A DNA stretch of 64,000 bases from Protopterus annectens (GCF_019279795.1 NC_056743.1:928538694-928602693), one strand, 5' to 3'; shown: positions 34,510 to 46,551, counted from the first letter of the stretch. Numbers and translations: made by a program. Notes: generated from the letters alone by a model not told the origin.

Positions 34510-35450
34510 AACACCAAAAATCCACAAACAATGAACCGTTGAACTGGAACGGAACACAATAAAAGTCGGCCAAAAAGAGTTAGTGGTATTCTGGTTTTAT
34601 TTTTGTTTGATTGGTTTGATTTTAGGCAGCGAATATATGAGCATTGTTATGCAATAAAAAAGAAAAATTTTAACAATGCTTTAGCCAAACACTGCTCTGA
34701 ATTTCCCGCACACACCTTTAAATTCACAGTTTTACAACAGAGAATTGAGAACATTCGGGGGGGTCCTTGGCAAATCTTGCTCGAAATAGATGAACTGAAG
34801 TGGCAAGTGCGAATGAGGGCTCATATGCCCCCAGGGATTAATGATAGTATTTCCATTAAAAGTCTGTTGAAACTCCTAACTTTGAATAGATAAAAATTGA
34901 ATACAATGCAAATATACAAAGTTTTTGCATAAGACAGTTTAACCAGGAATTAAAGGTTGGTTAGTGCAGCGTTTGCTTAATTAGGTATTTTTTAGTCCTT
35001 ATATTCACACAAAGGAGAACCAGGGAATGCATAAGTATTTTTATGAATTTGACTTATTTAGTATGAATTTGATTTGGTGTTTTAAGTAGAGTATGTTATT
35101 AAATTTGTCTAGTTTAGTTTTTAACATGTATACACTTATAAGTGTGTTTTTAAACATAAGATGAGATAGGAATATATATTGTTTTGTTCATCATCTCTTG
35201 TATTATAAGTTAGAGTTATAACTTGTTATATAAAAGTAGGCTGCGATAATGTTGTTATGGTTACTAACAACATTGCTTAATTGATGACATCACTGACTTG
35301 ATTAGATAAAAGGCATTGGTTTACCATATTTTAACTGTTTGTCTGAAGAAGGCTAGGCACTGTCCTAGCTGAAAGTGTAATTTATAATAAATAGCACTAA
35401 CTCTTTTTGGCCGACTTTTATTGTGTTCCGTTCCAGTTCAACAGTTCATT
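34510..35450 (+). mobile_element. P2: short PLE insertion with inverted ends
   Basis: The frame 34603-34893 encodes the C-terminal half of a GIY-YIG endonuclease (IYEHCYAIKKKNFNNALAKH, RMRAHMPPGINDSISIKSL). A 3' UTR and a hammerhead-like motif follow. The ends are inverted repeats of 55 bases with one visible mismatch (34531-34585 and 35395-35449). The 15-bp ataggtacttttata flanks the insertion (34495-34509 and 35451-35465). Between the left flank and the left arm, bases 34502-34530 read FYKTPKIHK, reminiscent of the PLE RT motif FYxxPKIHK. Confidence 0.8.
35338..35378 (+). ncRNA. P2 hammerhead-like motif
   Basis: CTGAAGA at 35343-35349, stem GCTAGG (35352-35357) with CCTAGC (35364-35369), then T and GAAA at 35371-35374. 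Same layout as in P1, P4 and P5, with a different stem sequence. The core U is A here, which should weaken or abolish cleavage. Confidence 0.5.
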
Positions 35451-36100
35451 ATAGGTACTTTTATACCCCAAGGAGACTCCAAAGAAATTTTCCTCAGGTA
35501 GATGGAAAACGCTGCATGTGTAATGAGGAATAAAGAGGCACCTAGGAGCATATGCTCCAGAGTAATGAAATGGCGGACCGTAAAAATTCTCTACAGTGCA
35601 CTCTGTCAAGAATACTGGCAAGCAAACAAGTGTAATTAAGGAAATGATATATTTTTTTAACTGGGGTAGAGCATCTGAACTATCTAGATACAAGTAGGGC
35701 TTTGTCAAGTTTAATTCTGGTTGCTGCCAAAAAAAAACAAAAAAAGCAAATATGCAAATCAAAGTCTAAACCATAGACAAATTAGTGAATGTTTTAACAG
35801 AGATAAAAGAACAGGAAATTGGATCTTTAGAAAAGGATAGGAGTAAATTACATAGAAAAAATGTAAAATGTGGGAATAATACATGCAGAAAAATGTTTTG
35901 GAGAAATGAGGTTTAAGAGAAAGCAGGTATTGAGCAAGACATGTAATGTTGGGTTAATTATATTGTATAGAATATATGGTATGTATAATGTTTGTAAATG
36001 TGACGTTATTAATATGGTTTGATTACTTTTATATAAATAAAAGCATGCCTGTGTCACAAGTAATAATTCAAATAGGTGGTGTCTTAATTAAAAAAAAAAA

Positions 36101-36360
36101 AGAGCGAGAGAATATTTAACATCACTGTAGCCCCCCCACCCTCAATCTTATGACTGTGTAAACAAGAAACTTTATATTCAGACTTCAGAAAACATAAAAT
36201 ACTGTACAAGAGTACAGTATTTTGAGATTTCTTTCTTAAAAGCTGTCTCAGGTTTCGACCATATGTTACCTAAGAAGTTCAGTTGTGAAAAAAAAAATGT
36301 ATCTGCTTTTACTCTATTTGTGTTTCTTCCTACTTTATTTTGCTTTTGCATCATCTTAGA
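36101..36360. other. No recognisable feature
   Basis: Between the L1 A-rich end and the tandem repeats. Contains a C8 run at 36131-36138. It may be the very start of the CR1-like LINE. Confidence 0.3.
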
Positions 36361-37245
36361 AGTACTCAGTTGTATTTATTGCTGCTTGGTGTAACTCATT
36401 CTAAGCCTTTTAGTTTAAGCACTTGGGCTTCAAACCAGTTGTTTTACATTAAGAAGGTTTGTGATCTGCACTGTAGTGGAAGAACAAGTAGCTTACATCC
36501 TTCTAAGTTGGGAACTGCTGATTGAGGGCTCAGTGTATTAATTCTGGTTTAAGCACTTGGGCTTCAGGCCAGTTATTTTACATTAAGAGGGTTTGTGGTC
36601 TGCACTCTTGTGGGAGGAGAGGCTGGACTCTGCCCTTCTGAGCTGGGAATTTCTGGTTAAAGGCTTATAGTGCCTGCATATCTGAACTGCTTCTTACTGA
36701 AATTGGTACACCTTGTTTGCTATAGCATAGACTAGATCCAGGCCTGCTGAATCTAGCTTTGTCTGTATAACTTGAGCACTAATCCATGCATTCTTTAAAG
36801 TATTCAATTGTATTTATTACTGCTTGGTAGTAACTTGATTAAAGTGTAGCTATCATTCTAAGTCTTTTAGATTAAGCACTTGGGCTTCAGACCAGTTGTT
36901 TTACATTATGAAGGTTTGTGGCCTGCACTGCGGTGACAGGACAGGTAGCTTACATCCTTCTAAGTTGGGAACTGCTGATTGAGGGCTCAGTGTCTGCTAT
37001 TCTAAAAGTGTATTAGTTCTGGTTTAAGCACTTAGGCTTCAGGCCAGTTATTTTACATTAAGAAGGTTCATGGTCTGCACTCTTGTGGGAGGAGAGGCTG
37101 GACTCTGCCCTTCTGAGCTGTGAATTTCTGGTTAAAGGCTTATAGTGCCTGCATATTTGAACTGTTTCTTACTGAAATTGGTACACCTTGTTTGCTGTAG
37201 CATAGACTAGATCCAGGCCTGCTGAGTCTAGCTTTGCTTGTATGC
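36361..37245 (+). repeat. Two tandem ~440-bp monomers upstream of the CR1-like LINE
   Basis: Unit 1 is about 36361-36798 and unit 2 about 36799-37245, sharing long blocks (start tcagttgtatttattgctgc / tcaattgtatttattactgc, end cataactagatccaggcctgctga-like). Each unit contains two diverged copies of a ~140-base subunit starting taagcacttgggcttca (36416, 36551, 36883, 37025). They sit about 300 bases before ORF1 of the full-length LINE on the same strand. By analogy with rodent L1 monomers they may be its promoter, which is inference. Confidence 0.75.
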
Positions 37246-37552
37246 TTGTTGTTTGCTTGCTTGTTATTTCCCTGAAACGCTAATTCCACCTACAACGCGG
37301 CTTTTCAGCGCTTCTGTGGATCCCTAGTGATATCTGCATTGCTTACTGTACTTATTTCCTTGTTTCACTTGAAAGAAAGTTACTGTTTGTCGTTTTTGCA
37401 TTTAAGTTACCTGGCACTTGCTCACTAAAGCAATTATATTAGTCAGCACTAAAAAATTAAAAGCACTACACCCTCACAAACTCCCCTTGAGTACCTTGTT
37501 CCCCATTGGCCCTTTTTATCAATTATAAAGGAATTCCCAATACTATTCTAGC

Positions 37553-38520
37553 ATGTCCAAAGGTCAGCTGTCAATCTCCTCTCCGGTTCAGCTGGTGAAT
37601 CTGGGAATCTTGAGGCAATGTTACAACTACCTCATGTACACAGACAACCCTCTCCTCCTCCCAACAAATTCCAACACATGTGAGAGATGCAACCATATAG
37701 CCAAACTGGAGGCTAAGCTCTCTCAACTCAGTACTGGCGTAACCAGTCAGGAGGAGAAGGAAACCACACTCACTACAATTCCAGTCTCACATAGACCTAA
37801 GATGACAGCAAACCAAACACATAAACATACAAAAACATACTCGGAGGCTCTAAATAAAAATGTGCCTAAGCAGCAGAGACCTCCAAAGCAGACCCCCAAG
37901 CAACCGCTACCCCAAAACAAAGCACGTGCAACACATATCTCACAAAACCAGTATGCCGAACAGTCACAGCCCTTAAGGCTAAACAACACACCTGATACAC
38001 TTATAAAAGGTGACTATCGTCAGGCACACTGACGTCCTGCTCACCAGGCTGAACAAGGAGAAGGTCACGGTGAGCTGCCTGTCGGGCGCTAAGATCCGCC
38101 ACATAACACAAGCACTCAGGTCACTCCAATGCAAGTACAAATATGACTCAGTCATTGTCCATGCTGGTGTGAATGACCTGAGACGTTCCTCCCTGGACTA
38201 CATGAAAAGAGACAGAGGAGCTCTCTGAGCATGTAGCCCAGGCCGGTATGACCCTGACCTTGAGTAGTATCTTACCCTCACCAAGAATGATGCCACAATA
38301 TGAAGACAAGATGATCAATTTCAACAAATGGCTTAAGTATTGGTGTCATTCAAAGGGGAGCCAATGCCTGTCAGTGTGGGATGACATGCTCGACAAGCCA
38401 CGATGCTTCGCTAGGGACGGCTTGCACCCATCACCCCTGGGCTTTCGGATATTGGCAAAGGCTCTTGCCACCCCAATAGTGCCTTTTTTAGGCAAGGCTC
38501 AAAAGACAAACCCACCTCCA
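37553..38520 (+). pseudogene. CR1-like ORF1 with SGNH/GDSL esterase-like domain
   Basis: The N-terminal part has a CxxC-type motif (SNTCERCNHIAKLEAKLSQL), then a basic, Gln/Lys/Pro-rich linker. The esterase-like domain follows: the GDS block lies at a one-base frame change near 38010-38020 (KGD then SIVRH-like IVRHTDVLL), with HAGVNDLRR as the G-x-N-D block at 38158-38185 and RDGLHPSPLGFRIL as the D-x-x-H block at 38410-38455. Such domains are known in ORF1 proteins of CR1/L2 LINEs. A second frame change lies near 38205-38230. Confidence 0.75.
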
Positions 38521-38552
38521 TAGGTATCACAAGGGATAAGAAACTAAGAGTA

Positions 38553-41346
38553 ATGCTACTCAACGCCAGAAGTCTAAACCTCAAGATGCACGCACTCGAA
38601 ACTCTCCTTAGCATGGAGAACATCGATATCTGTGCAGTAATAGAAACCTGGTTCAAGGCTCCCGAGAGCACCCCAGCACTACCAGGTTATACCTCATACC
38701 ATGCTTTTCGGCCCCAAAACTTGGACCGAACCACAAAAGGAGGGGGAGTATCAATATTCGTCAAAGATACCCACACCTCCAGGTTGGTGGCACAGCACAA
38801 AGCATCAGAGACTATCCATGTGCAACTAACAGTGGGTAAAACTGCCTTCCAGTCTATAGCCTGCCACAGACCACCCTCCCAAACACAGGAACCCCACTCG
38901 GCCTTCCTGAGAACACTGGAAAATATGAAGGTCTCTCCAAACACCATTATATTGGGCGACTTCAACTACCCAAACATAAACTGGGAGCATTACTCTAGCT
39001 CCAACACCCTAGCCCAAAGGTTCCTAGAATTTATAAACTCAAATGCTATGGAACAACTTGTTACCACTCCCACAAGAGGGGAAAACATACTGGACCTGAT
39101 CATCACCAACATGGGGACTCTGCTCCAGAGCAGAAGTGTATCCATCACTGGTAAGATCAGACCATAAACTAATCTCACTGGATATTCACATCCCGACCCC
39201 ACCCCCTGCCCAGAAAACCACAGTGAAAAACCTCTCTAAAGCAAATTTCACACTCCTCAAAACTGAGGTGGAATCCTTCAAAGCCCCCGGGCCTGTGGAA
39301 AATACGGCCCAGACCGCAGAATCCTTTATAAACGCATTCTATGAACACCTTCAGGAATGCATGGATCATGCAATCCCAAATAAAACCAAGACCCAATCCT
39401 CCAAAGGCAGACGTCCTGTCTGGTGGACCCCAGCCATAAACAAACTATACAACAGAAGGAGGAACTACTACATGATAGAGCAAAACCCCAAAAAGGGAAG
39501 ACATCTCTGATCAGTATTAGCAAAAAACTATGGGCACTCAAAATCGTCTAAGGCCAGCTTCGAGAGAAAAATTGCACAGGACACTAAGGATAATCACAAG
39601 GCTTTCTTTAATTATGTTAGAAACCTGGGTGGGAATTCCCAGATATGCTCAGAATTAGTCCAAAATGACAAAAAAATACACAGAACCCACAGACATTGCC
39701 AACATCCTAGCTGACAGGTTCAGCGCAAACTTCTCCCCCCCTCCCCACCAAAAGGACAAATATCTATCCCAACAGAGTGCTGCCCCCCTGACATCTCAGA
39801 TGCCCAGGTAAGAGCCGCCCTCTCCAAAGCAAAAAACATAGCATCAATGGGACCAGACGGTGTCCCGGGCTGCGTCCTACATAAACTCCAAGAAGAGCTA
39901 AACCCAAACATAAAACTACTGTTCAATCTCAGCCTTACTACAGGATATGTACCCAAAGAGTGGCGTACAGCAACAGTGGTCCCTCTCCACAAAGGTGGTG
40001 CCTTAACGGATCCTGGAAACTATCGGCCCATAAGCCTGACTAGCTTGGTCTGCAAAGCTATGGAAAGGATCATAATCGACCACATAAATAAAGATATTGG
40101 GGACCTACAGACATTGGATCCTACCCAGTTTGGCTTTGTTAAGGGCAGATCCTGCCTCTTAAACCTGGTCGATTTCTTTGAAACGGTCACCATGGAAATT
40201 GACGAGGGGAAGGTGGGCCACACAGCCTACCTGGACCTCTTAAAAGCCATCAATAAAATATCCCACTCGGGCATTATAGATAAGCTCACCAGCTTAAATA
40301 TAAACCCCTATGTCACTAGATGGGATGCAAACTGGCTCAAGGACAGAACCCACATGGTTAGAATTGCTGGAGCCATGTCAGACTCCAAACCAGTTATAAG
40401 TGGCGTCCCACAAGGCTCAGTCCTGGGACCTCTCTTGTTCAGTATCTATTTCTCGAAGCTACAGACCAACACGGAAGGACTGTGGCTGACCAATTTCGCA
40501 GATGACTGCAAACTGGGCGCCATAATCGACTCTCCAGCCGACACAAGCATCCTCCAAAAGGGCCTCATAGAAACAGACAACTGGTGCCAGAGCCATGGCC
40601 TCAAGCTAAACGCCAAAAAGTGTATAGTCATTCCTTTTGGCAAAAACAAAGTGCCCACAAATTACCACATAGGTGGTAATCCATTAAGTACAGAAGAAGT
40701 AATTAGGGACCTGGGGACCCAAGTTGATAGCAATCTCTCATTTGACAACCACGTGGCCAAAGTGGTTAGAAAAACATTTTATATAGGCGACCTAATCATG
40801 AAGGGATTCACATCTAGATCAGGTGAGGTCATCGTGCCTCTTTACTCATCCCTCATCAGGCCCATAATTGAGTACACTGCCCATTTTGGGATGTACCTTA
40901 CCAGACACCTGCAGCAACTGGAAAGACCCCAAAAGTACCTCACCAAGAGGATCAAAGGGCTCAAACAGATGCCATATGCTGCCCAGTTAAAGAAACTCCA
41001 GCTCTACTCAGTGGCATACCGCCTGCTCAGAGGCGATCTGTGCCTGACGTATAAAGCCATGTCCAACCCGGAATTAATGGACATGCTGCACCTCAGAAAA
41101 TCCAAATCCCATCGAGTTACGCGCTCGAGAGACTTGAACCTCAGCACTGAAATAAAAAGGACATGCTGGAGGGACAGATTCATAACCCAGAGGCTCCCTT
41201 CACTCTGGAATAAAATCCCAGTCCAGGTTAGGTGGAGTCCCTCACTGACTCTCTTCAAGAGGAATCTTGATGAGTGGATGGGAGATCGTAGGTTTACCCC
41301 GGGTATCACTTCTGTGTCACTGTTAGACAGAGGCACAGTATACTAA
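38553..41346 (+). pseudogene. CR1-like ORF2: endonuclease and reverse transcriptase
   Basis: Endonuclease: MLLNARSLNLKMHALETL, AVIETWFKAP (catalytic E), TIILGDFNYPNINWE, LDLIITN and VRSDHKLISLDI (SDH block) are all present. RT in the 499-codon frame from 39847: NYRPISLTSLVCKAMERII, FGFVKGRSCLLNLVDFFE, AYLDLLKAINKI (motif A), SGVPQGSVLGPLLFSIYF (motif B) and TNFADDCKLG (catalytic FADD). The C-terminal YRLLRGDLCLTYKAMS is typical of CR1. Frame changes near 39160, 39505 and 39680 are the main lesions, with no stop inside the 499-codon RT frame. Confidence 0.9.
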
Positions 41347-41469
41347 CCTCGAAAAAGGGCATAGCAAAATTAATTTAAAATGGGTGGCGAAAGCCAAACA
41401 CACTCTGGCTAGGCTTATAAATGCCCTAGGGCAGATAGCCTAGTATAAACCTATAAACCTATAAGACTC

Positions 41470-42900
41470 TGTTATAGGAGAACTCCACCAAAAGTCTGTT
41501 TTCTTTCCAAAAAGTGATTTCCTTTGCATGTAATCTAGCACTAAACAATTCACATACATAAACAAAACATCATTTATTAATTATGTTTGCCTTTCTTTCC
41601 TGCATTTGTCTTGTCTGTTACATCAGAACAGCTACTAAGAGTGGCACAATAATTAAGTTAGGTCACTTATCCCAACTACAGAGCCATTAAGAAAACAATA
41701 ATATTTAAATGTGCTTCATCAGTTACAGACTGCCAGCATCACACCTCAGATAAACAGTGTAACCTCGAGTCTGAAAAAAGGTAGGGCTTTTCAAGCTTAG
41801 TTTTCTGATGCAAATGTCTTTCGCTTTAATAAAAACAAGTGTCACAAAGAAAGCAAGCAAATATGTTAATCTAACTCCTCTTATTTTGTATCAATATTTA
41901 CTTTTGCATTTTTTTATACACTGTAATTTTTGGAGAAAGTGCATGCTTCTTCTGGCGTTTTGCGTTTTTGCACTATATATACACACTGTTTTGTTAAGAT
42001 AAGTCAGTGAGCTGGAGAAAGAAAATTAACATCAAAGACTTTAATTCTAGCTACAATATTTAAAAATGTGAATGCAACACAAACCATCTCAGCCCAAGTA
42101 CCACCAGTTAATCACAGGGGTCTGAACTACAGTTATTAACCATGAAGAGAATAATTAACTCAGCTACATTTTCAAGACTATCATTCAAGCATTCCTTAAA
42201 ATACTGTAACAGAGATAGCCACTAATGAAAATCAAAGGTGACAAAGTAATTAAAAATGCAAATTGATGCTGACAGTAAAAAGTACGCAATCACAGCAATG
42301 CTGTAAACTGATGCGAGAGAAAATCACAGTAAATGATCCCCTCATCATTAGGATTTTTCTCTGTCCCTCCAACGTGACATCAAGAAGGCAAAAGCATTGA
42401 CTGCAAAACAAAATATTGCCAGCTATAACAGCATCCTGCAGATCATGGTCAAAACAGATTAAAAAGAACACAGTAACCATTTACTTTGATACAGAGGCAT
42501 TAGAAATGCAGAAAAGTTCAGGATTTGCTGAAAAACTTTTTTTTTTCAGTTTTTGAGTGTGGTTCTCTTAAGTAGAGAAACAATCTGCCAAGTAGGTTTT
42601 GTTTTTGTCCTGCTTCTGAAGTGTACACAAATGGACTGCATCCTGGACAGGGTCCACTGCAGGCAAAACTAGGTAAACCTTTAAATATTTTGGTTGACAC
42701 ATCCAACCGTTAAAATAGTTATTTTATGTGGCACTTGTCATTTTAAATACATTTATTCTGTATTTTCTTTTTGTAATAGTAGAACTTTTGCATTTCAATT
42801 TTTCAAAGTGAATTGCCTAATTCTATGTATTTCAAGTAATTTGTCATTGAGTTTAAATTTTTGTGATGAAATAATAAAGAACTGCATTATACATTCTAAA
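41470..42900. other. No recognisable feature
   Basis: About 1.4 kb of AT-rich DNA without a supported coding region or clear repeat. Possibly unique or very old sequence. Confidence 0.35.
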
Positions 42901-42904
42901 TGCT

Positions 42905-43080
42905 TGTGATTGCTGTTTTCTGTGTCATTATATGTCGTTATATCTGGAGGTGATGTTATTTTCATGTAATTTGTACTGTTAGATGTTATGAAATTCAATG
43001 TTATGGGTTTTAGATGTTCTGGTCTCAATGTTATGAAATTAGTTGTTATGGGTTTTAGATGTTTTGAAAGGGACCTTATC
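42905..43080. repeat. Short tandem duplication related to the foldback family
   Basis: A ~58-base unit occurs twice (about 42984-43026 and 43027-43070), each with atgttatgaaatt and gttatgggttttagatgtt. The piece ggtctcaatgttatg at 43020-43034 also occurs in the foldback element at 50799-50813, so this may be a decayed relative. Confidence 0.45.
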
Positions 43081-43640
43081 TTAAAGCTACCTGCATCCTC
43101 AGATATTAATTGATGCTAGCAGTGCAGATTTAAAGATGGTGCAATGACAAATTATTTGGCAGCAGTAATGCAAATTCTGAGTGTTCAGCTTTTCTGTCAC
43201 ATGGAATCATGACTCAAACAACAGTGATTCACAAAAGTGTCAACTGTCAACCACCTGACAGTAGCACAGCTGACCATCCTGATGACATTTCTGAAGCAAG
43301 AAGTTGAAACAAACGTGCCCCTTTGCTGAACTGGACTTTGGCAAATACATTTTGAAAAGTAAGTCCCACCCACTCCCTTGAAGCAATGGAGATAAACAGT
43401 TCCATCTTCTTGAAACCATGTTATTTCTGTGGTAAACGCTGTCAGTGCATGTCAATTGCAGGAAAATCTCCCCCTCTCTCTTTCACACTGATTTAGCTCT
43501 GCAAAAAGATTAAAAAAATACAAATGGACTAGTTTAAGAACAATTATGATACTACATTCACATGCAAATGAGGGTTTCTCATAAGTGACACTTGGATTAC
43601 TTTGAGAGCTCAAATAGGATTCCTTACAGGTAAGGTTAAA
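43081..43640. other. No recognisable feature
   Basis: No supported gene or repeat. Confidence 0.3.
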
Positions 43641-44071
43641 AGTTTACATGGTTTGAGGCTCTCCGGAGACAGAGAGCCAATAAGTCCCTGACTATCGCCC
43701 AGCCGACCCGGGTTTGATTAGTTCTCAGGCAACTGATGGAGCGGCATTGAAGGATTGGAGGTAGGGTGCTCACTGATGATGGTCTTTAACAGGAGGAGTG
43801 GTACAAAGAGGGGAGTTGCCCTAGGACATTGTCTATGATTGTGGAGGGCAGGAAAATGCAAAAAGTAGATAGGGCTCATAAAAAGAACATATCCCCCAGA
43901 TGGAAACTCAGGCAGCCAAGTCCCCAGGACACCCTTGGAATCCACATCTGGTCCCAGTAAATACTGGAGTAGACAGGGAGGTAAGCAGGATTACTAGTAG
44001 GCCCAGCATGGACGAGAGGCACTGGAGGCCAGGCTGGTACTATATATTCAGAGGGTACCAAAAAAAAAAAA
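43641..44071 (+). mobile_element. Possible poly(A)-ended retrosequence
   Basis: Ends in A17 at 44060-44076. Near its start a B-box-like gggtttgatta (43710-43720) suggests a tRNA-related head. No clear A box, and no flanking duplication could be fixed. It may be a SINE moved by the L1-type LINE. Confidence 0.3.
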
Positions 44072-44139
44072 AAAAAAGGTTCCAAGGTTTTAAGATCCTT
44101 CAAACAGAAGTGACTGTCATTAAGAAAACACAGCTGCAA

Positions 44140-46550
44140 TTATTTTGAGGGGTTATCACATTTTAAAAGCACTGAAGACAAAGGGAATCTTACAAAACAA
44201 GAGGAGGAGCATTCACTTAGTGCTAAAGAGACATATGGGGGCATCTGAATAATATGCATGAGTTTAGAAAGATTTTTGTTCAGCAAGTATTTTTGATAAC
44301 TCCAGAGCAAAAAACTTCTGATACACTGATCTGGCCAACAGAAGCTACAAAGGGGTACTGCCAAACTTAGGGAGCCTAAAATAAGCACTACCTTCAGATA
44401 TATTAAAGATAGTTTGGAAATTCCTTAAAAATTCTGTAGAGGAATGGGGAAACCAGCAAAAGACACAAATGAAAATATTTATGGAAGATGTACCTATGCC
44501 AAGGTTAGAGGAAGATTAAACTCAAGAATTATTAGTTAAGATAGGAAGGGATGAAATAAAAGTGGTGATGTATAATCAAATCAACACTGAAGTGTCAAGG
44601 AACAGATGGCACTCCTATGGAAGTCTGGAAGGAAGAAATTGATAAATATTTGGAAGATTTTACTTAATAATATTTTAAAAGGAAGGAAGGTATCAGCATT
44701 CCGGAAAAAAAAGTGTGGTGCCTGTACTATCCTGAAGAGGGTAAGGACCCATTTCAAATCTGAATTATGATTATAAAATGTTTATGTCTACAGTAGCTAA
44801 GAATGGCTAAGGTGTTGCCATAACTGAGAAGATGAAGATCAATGTAGTTTTGTCAAGGAAGGCAAACATTTACAACATCAGTTGAACAATTTCCAGAGGG
44901 AAGCAGAATGTAAGAAGATGCCACTGGTTCTTGGTGGGTCTCGATGCAGAGAAGGCATTCATCATGTCAGCTGTGATTTTATGAGTAGGGCAATGACAGC
45001 ATTTTCATTCCTTGAAAGAATAATGGGTGTTAATTAGAAAAATATACGAATTACCAGAACCAATAATGGTGGGAGGGGTTCCTCTCTGACAACCTGTGTT
45101 TGATTAGAGGAATAAGGCAGGGGTGTCCTCCTCCTCTTTTGTTATCTGCTTTATACTTAGAACCACTGGCAATGAAAATAAGGGATTCTCAGATTCAAGG
45201 ACATAGCAGTAAGGTAACTACGAAAAATTATCCTTAAATAAAAATTAATTCAGCTTTATTTGCAAATGATTACAATGTCAAAAAGTGATCTGTGGACATA
45301 GGATGTATACCAAAATGACAGATAACCAACAAAGGACACAAAACCACCACAGGATCAAGAACACCAATTTATTGAGGGTTTTTGTTCAGCAGAATATGAA
45401 TTTCATCAGAATAAAAAAATCCTTAAGGAGACTAAATACAACTATACTGAATATTATACTTATAAAGCAGAACTGTTTAAGATGTAAGCCAAAACAGGAA
45501 TGAAGAATGGGCATCTTATCAATACGAACAACTGCAAACAGGGGCATAGAAAACAAGTAAGAAGGGCCTGATATTTACTGTTGAAAATTAGCAAAGGACT
45601 CAAGGTATTTGGAGCAAATAACTAGGGAGGGAATGGTAAAAGATTGGGATTAAGCCATGCAAAAGTTGGGAATGAAGGCTGAAGACTGCCTTCCCTACCA
45701 GGGATTAACAAAGAATAGGCAAAGTGAAAGGAATACGGGAGTGTTAAGTGAAAGATCAGCTCTGTTTGAGCTTTCAGTTGTGGGTAGAAGAAACACTGCT
45801 GTTAAAATAGATAATTATTAAGACATAAAATAATGTATGATAACTGTAAGAATCAATCAGGAGAGGTAAGATAACTATAAGAATCAATCAGGAAAGGTAA
45901 GAAAAGATGTGGAAGTGAGAATGGAAAGGCAATATACAAAGGAACAGAGGAAGACATTTATGTGCCTCCCAAGTATGCAACAAAGTCTAGAAGGTTTAGG
46001 ACTTTTGTATGGTATTTTTATAACCACAAGCAGATTTCAGAAATTTTCCTTAGGTAGCCAGCAAATGCTGGAGGTGTGATGGGAAAAATATGGATAACTG
46101 GGATCATGTCTTTTGCAATGTAGCAAGATGGCACGTTTTAAAAATTCCCTACAAGGTACTTTTGCCAGAAATTTTGGGGAAGTAAATTACTGTAACTAAG
46201 GAAACTATTTTTTTAACTGAAACACAGAAACTGAATTGCCTAGACATAATAAGGTCATATTAAGCTGAATGCTACTGCTAGCTGGAAAAAAATATTAGAG
46301 ATAGTGAATATCAAAATCCAAACAACTGTAACTTAAGTATTTAACGTTGTAAGGGAGATAAAAGAACTGAAAGTGGGATCTTTAGGAAGGGGAAGGAGTA
46401 AAGCACACAGAAAAAAATGGAATTTGTGGTAACAATATATGCAGAATAATGTTCAGGAGGAGGAGTAATTTCAGGCAAGGCAGTACTTCAGCAACTTATG
46501 CAATACTGGAGTGAATGATAATTGTTAAAAAATGTATAATGCATGTAAAT
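44140..46550 (+). mobile_element. L1/Tx1-like LINE, second copy
   Basis: Aligns in order with 26190-27280 and 33600-36060 of the first copy, without its insertions. Pieces include LDAEKAF-like coding (44950), RQGCPP (45115), a NDY in place of the catalytic FADD (45262), and the C-terminal region near 46010. Many stops. The 3' end near 46550 is cut by a SINE. Confidence 0.75.
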
Positions 46551-46551
46551 C

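Larger units (their letters stand above)
33536..36060 (+). pseudogene. L1/Tx1-like ORF2 C-terminal part
   Basis: Broken frames align in order with the C-terminal region of the second L1 copy (45550-46400). At 35458-35530 YFYTPRRLQRNFPQVDGKRC has the YxTP...C pattern of the L1 C-terminus. PLE P2 (34510-35450) splits it with a 15-bp repeat of ataggtacttttata on each side. The 3' UTR runs to a poly(A)-like end at 36089-36101. Confidence 0.65.
25311..36100 (+). mobile_element. L1/Tx1-like LINE, ORF2 part, triply interrupted
   Basis: The pieces 25311-27284, 27956-28194, 33536-34509 and 35451-36100 read in order as an L1/Tx1-type ORF2: endonuclease start, RT, connection region and C-terminus. They are followed by a 3' UTR and an A-rich end (36089-36101). 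Interruptions are a DNA transposon (27294-27946), an L2-like LINE (28195-33535) and PLE P2. With the ORF1 fragments at 14030-17790 on the same strand, this may have been one element now spread over 22 kb. That link is inference. Confidence 0.75.
36361..41460 (+). mobile_element. CR1-like LINE copy d, near full length
   Basis: Tandem 5' monomers, ORF1 with an esterase-like domain, ORF2 with endonuclease and RT, and a 3' UTR. It ends in the family terminus (gcctagtataaacctataaacctata, 41438-41463). All other CR1-like pieces of this family in the window (7725, 10740, 16930, 47281, 52430, 60621) align to parts of it. The 5' border is uncertain. If the monomers are not part of it, it starts near 37300-37500. 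Confidence 0.82.

Noticed and set aside
36361-37245. Satellite or CRISPR-like array
   Set aside because: Only two large units with nested subunits and no regular short spacers. Placement before a LINE ORF fits a 5' UTR better.
41470-43640. Host exon search
   Set aside because: No frame with conserved-looking composition, splice-site context or known domain was seen. Short frames here are of random length.
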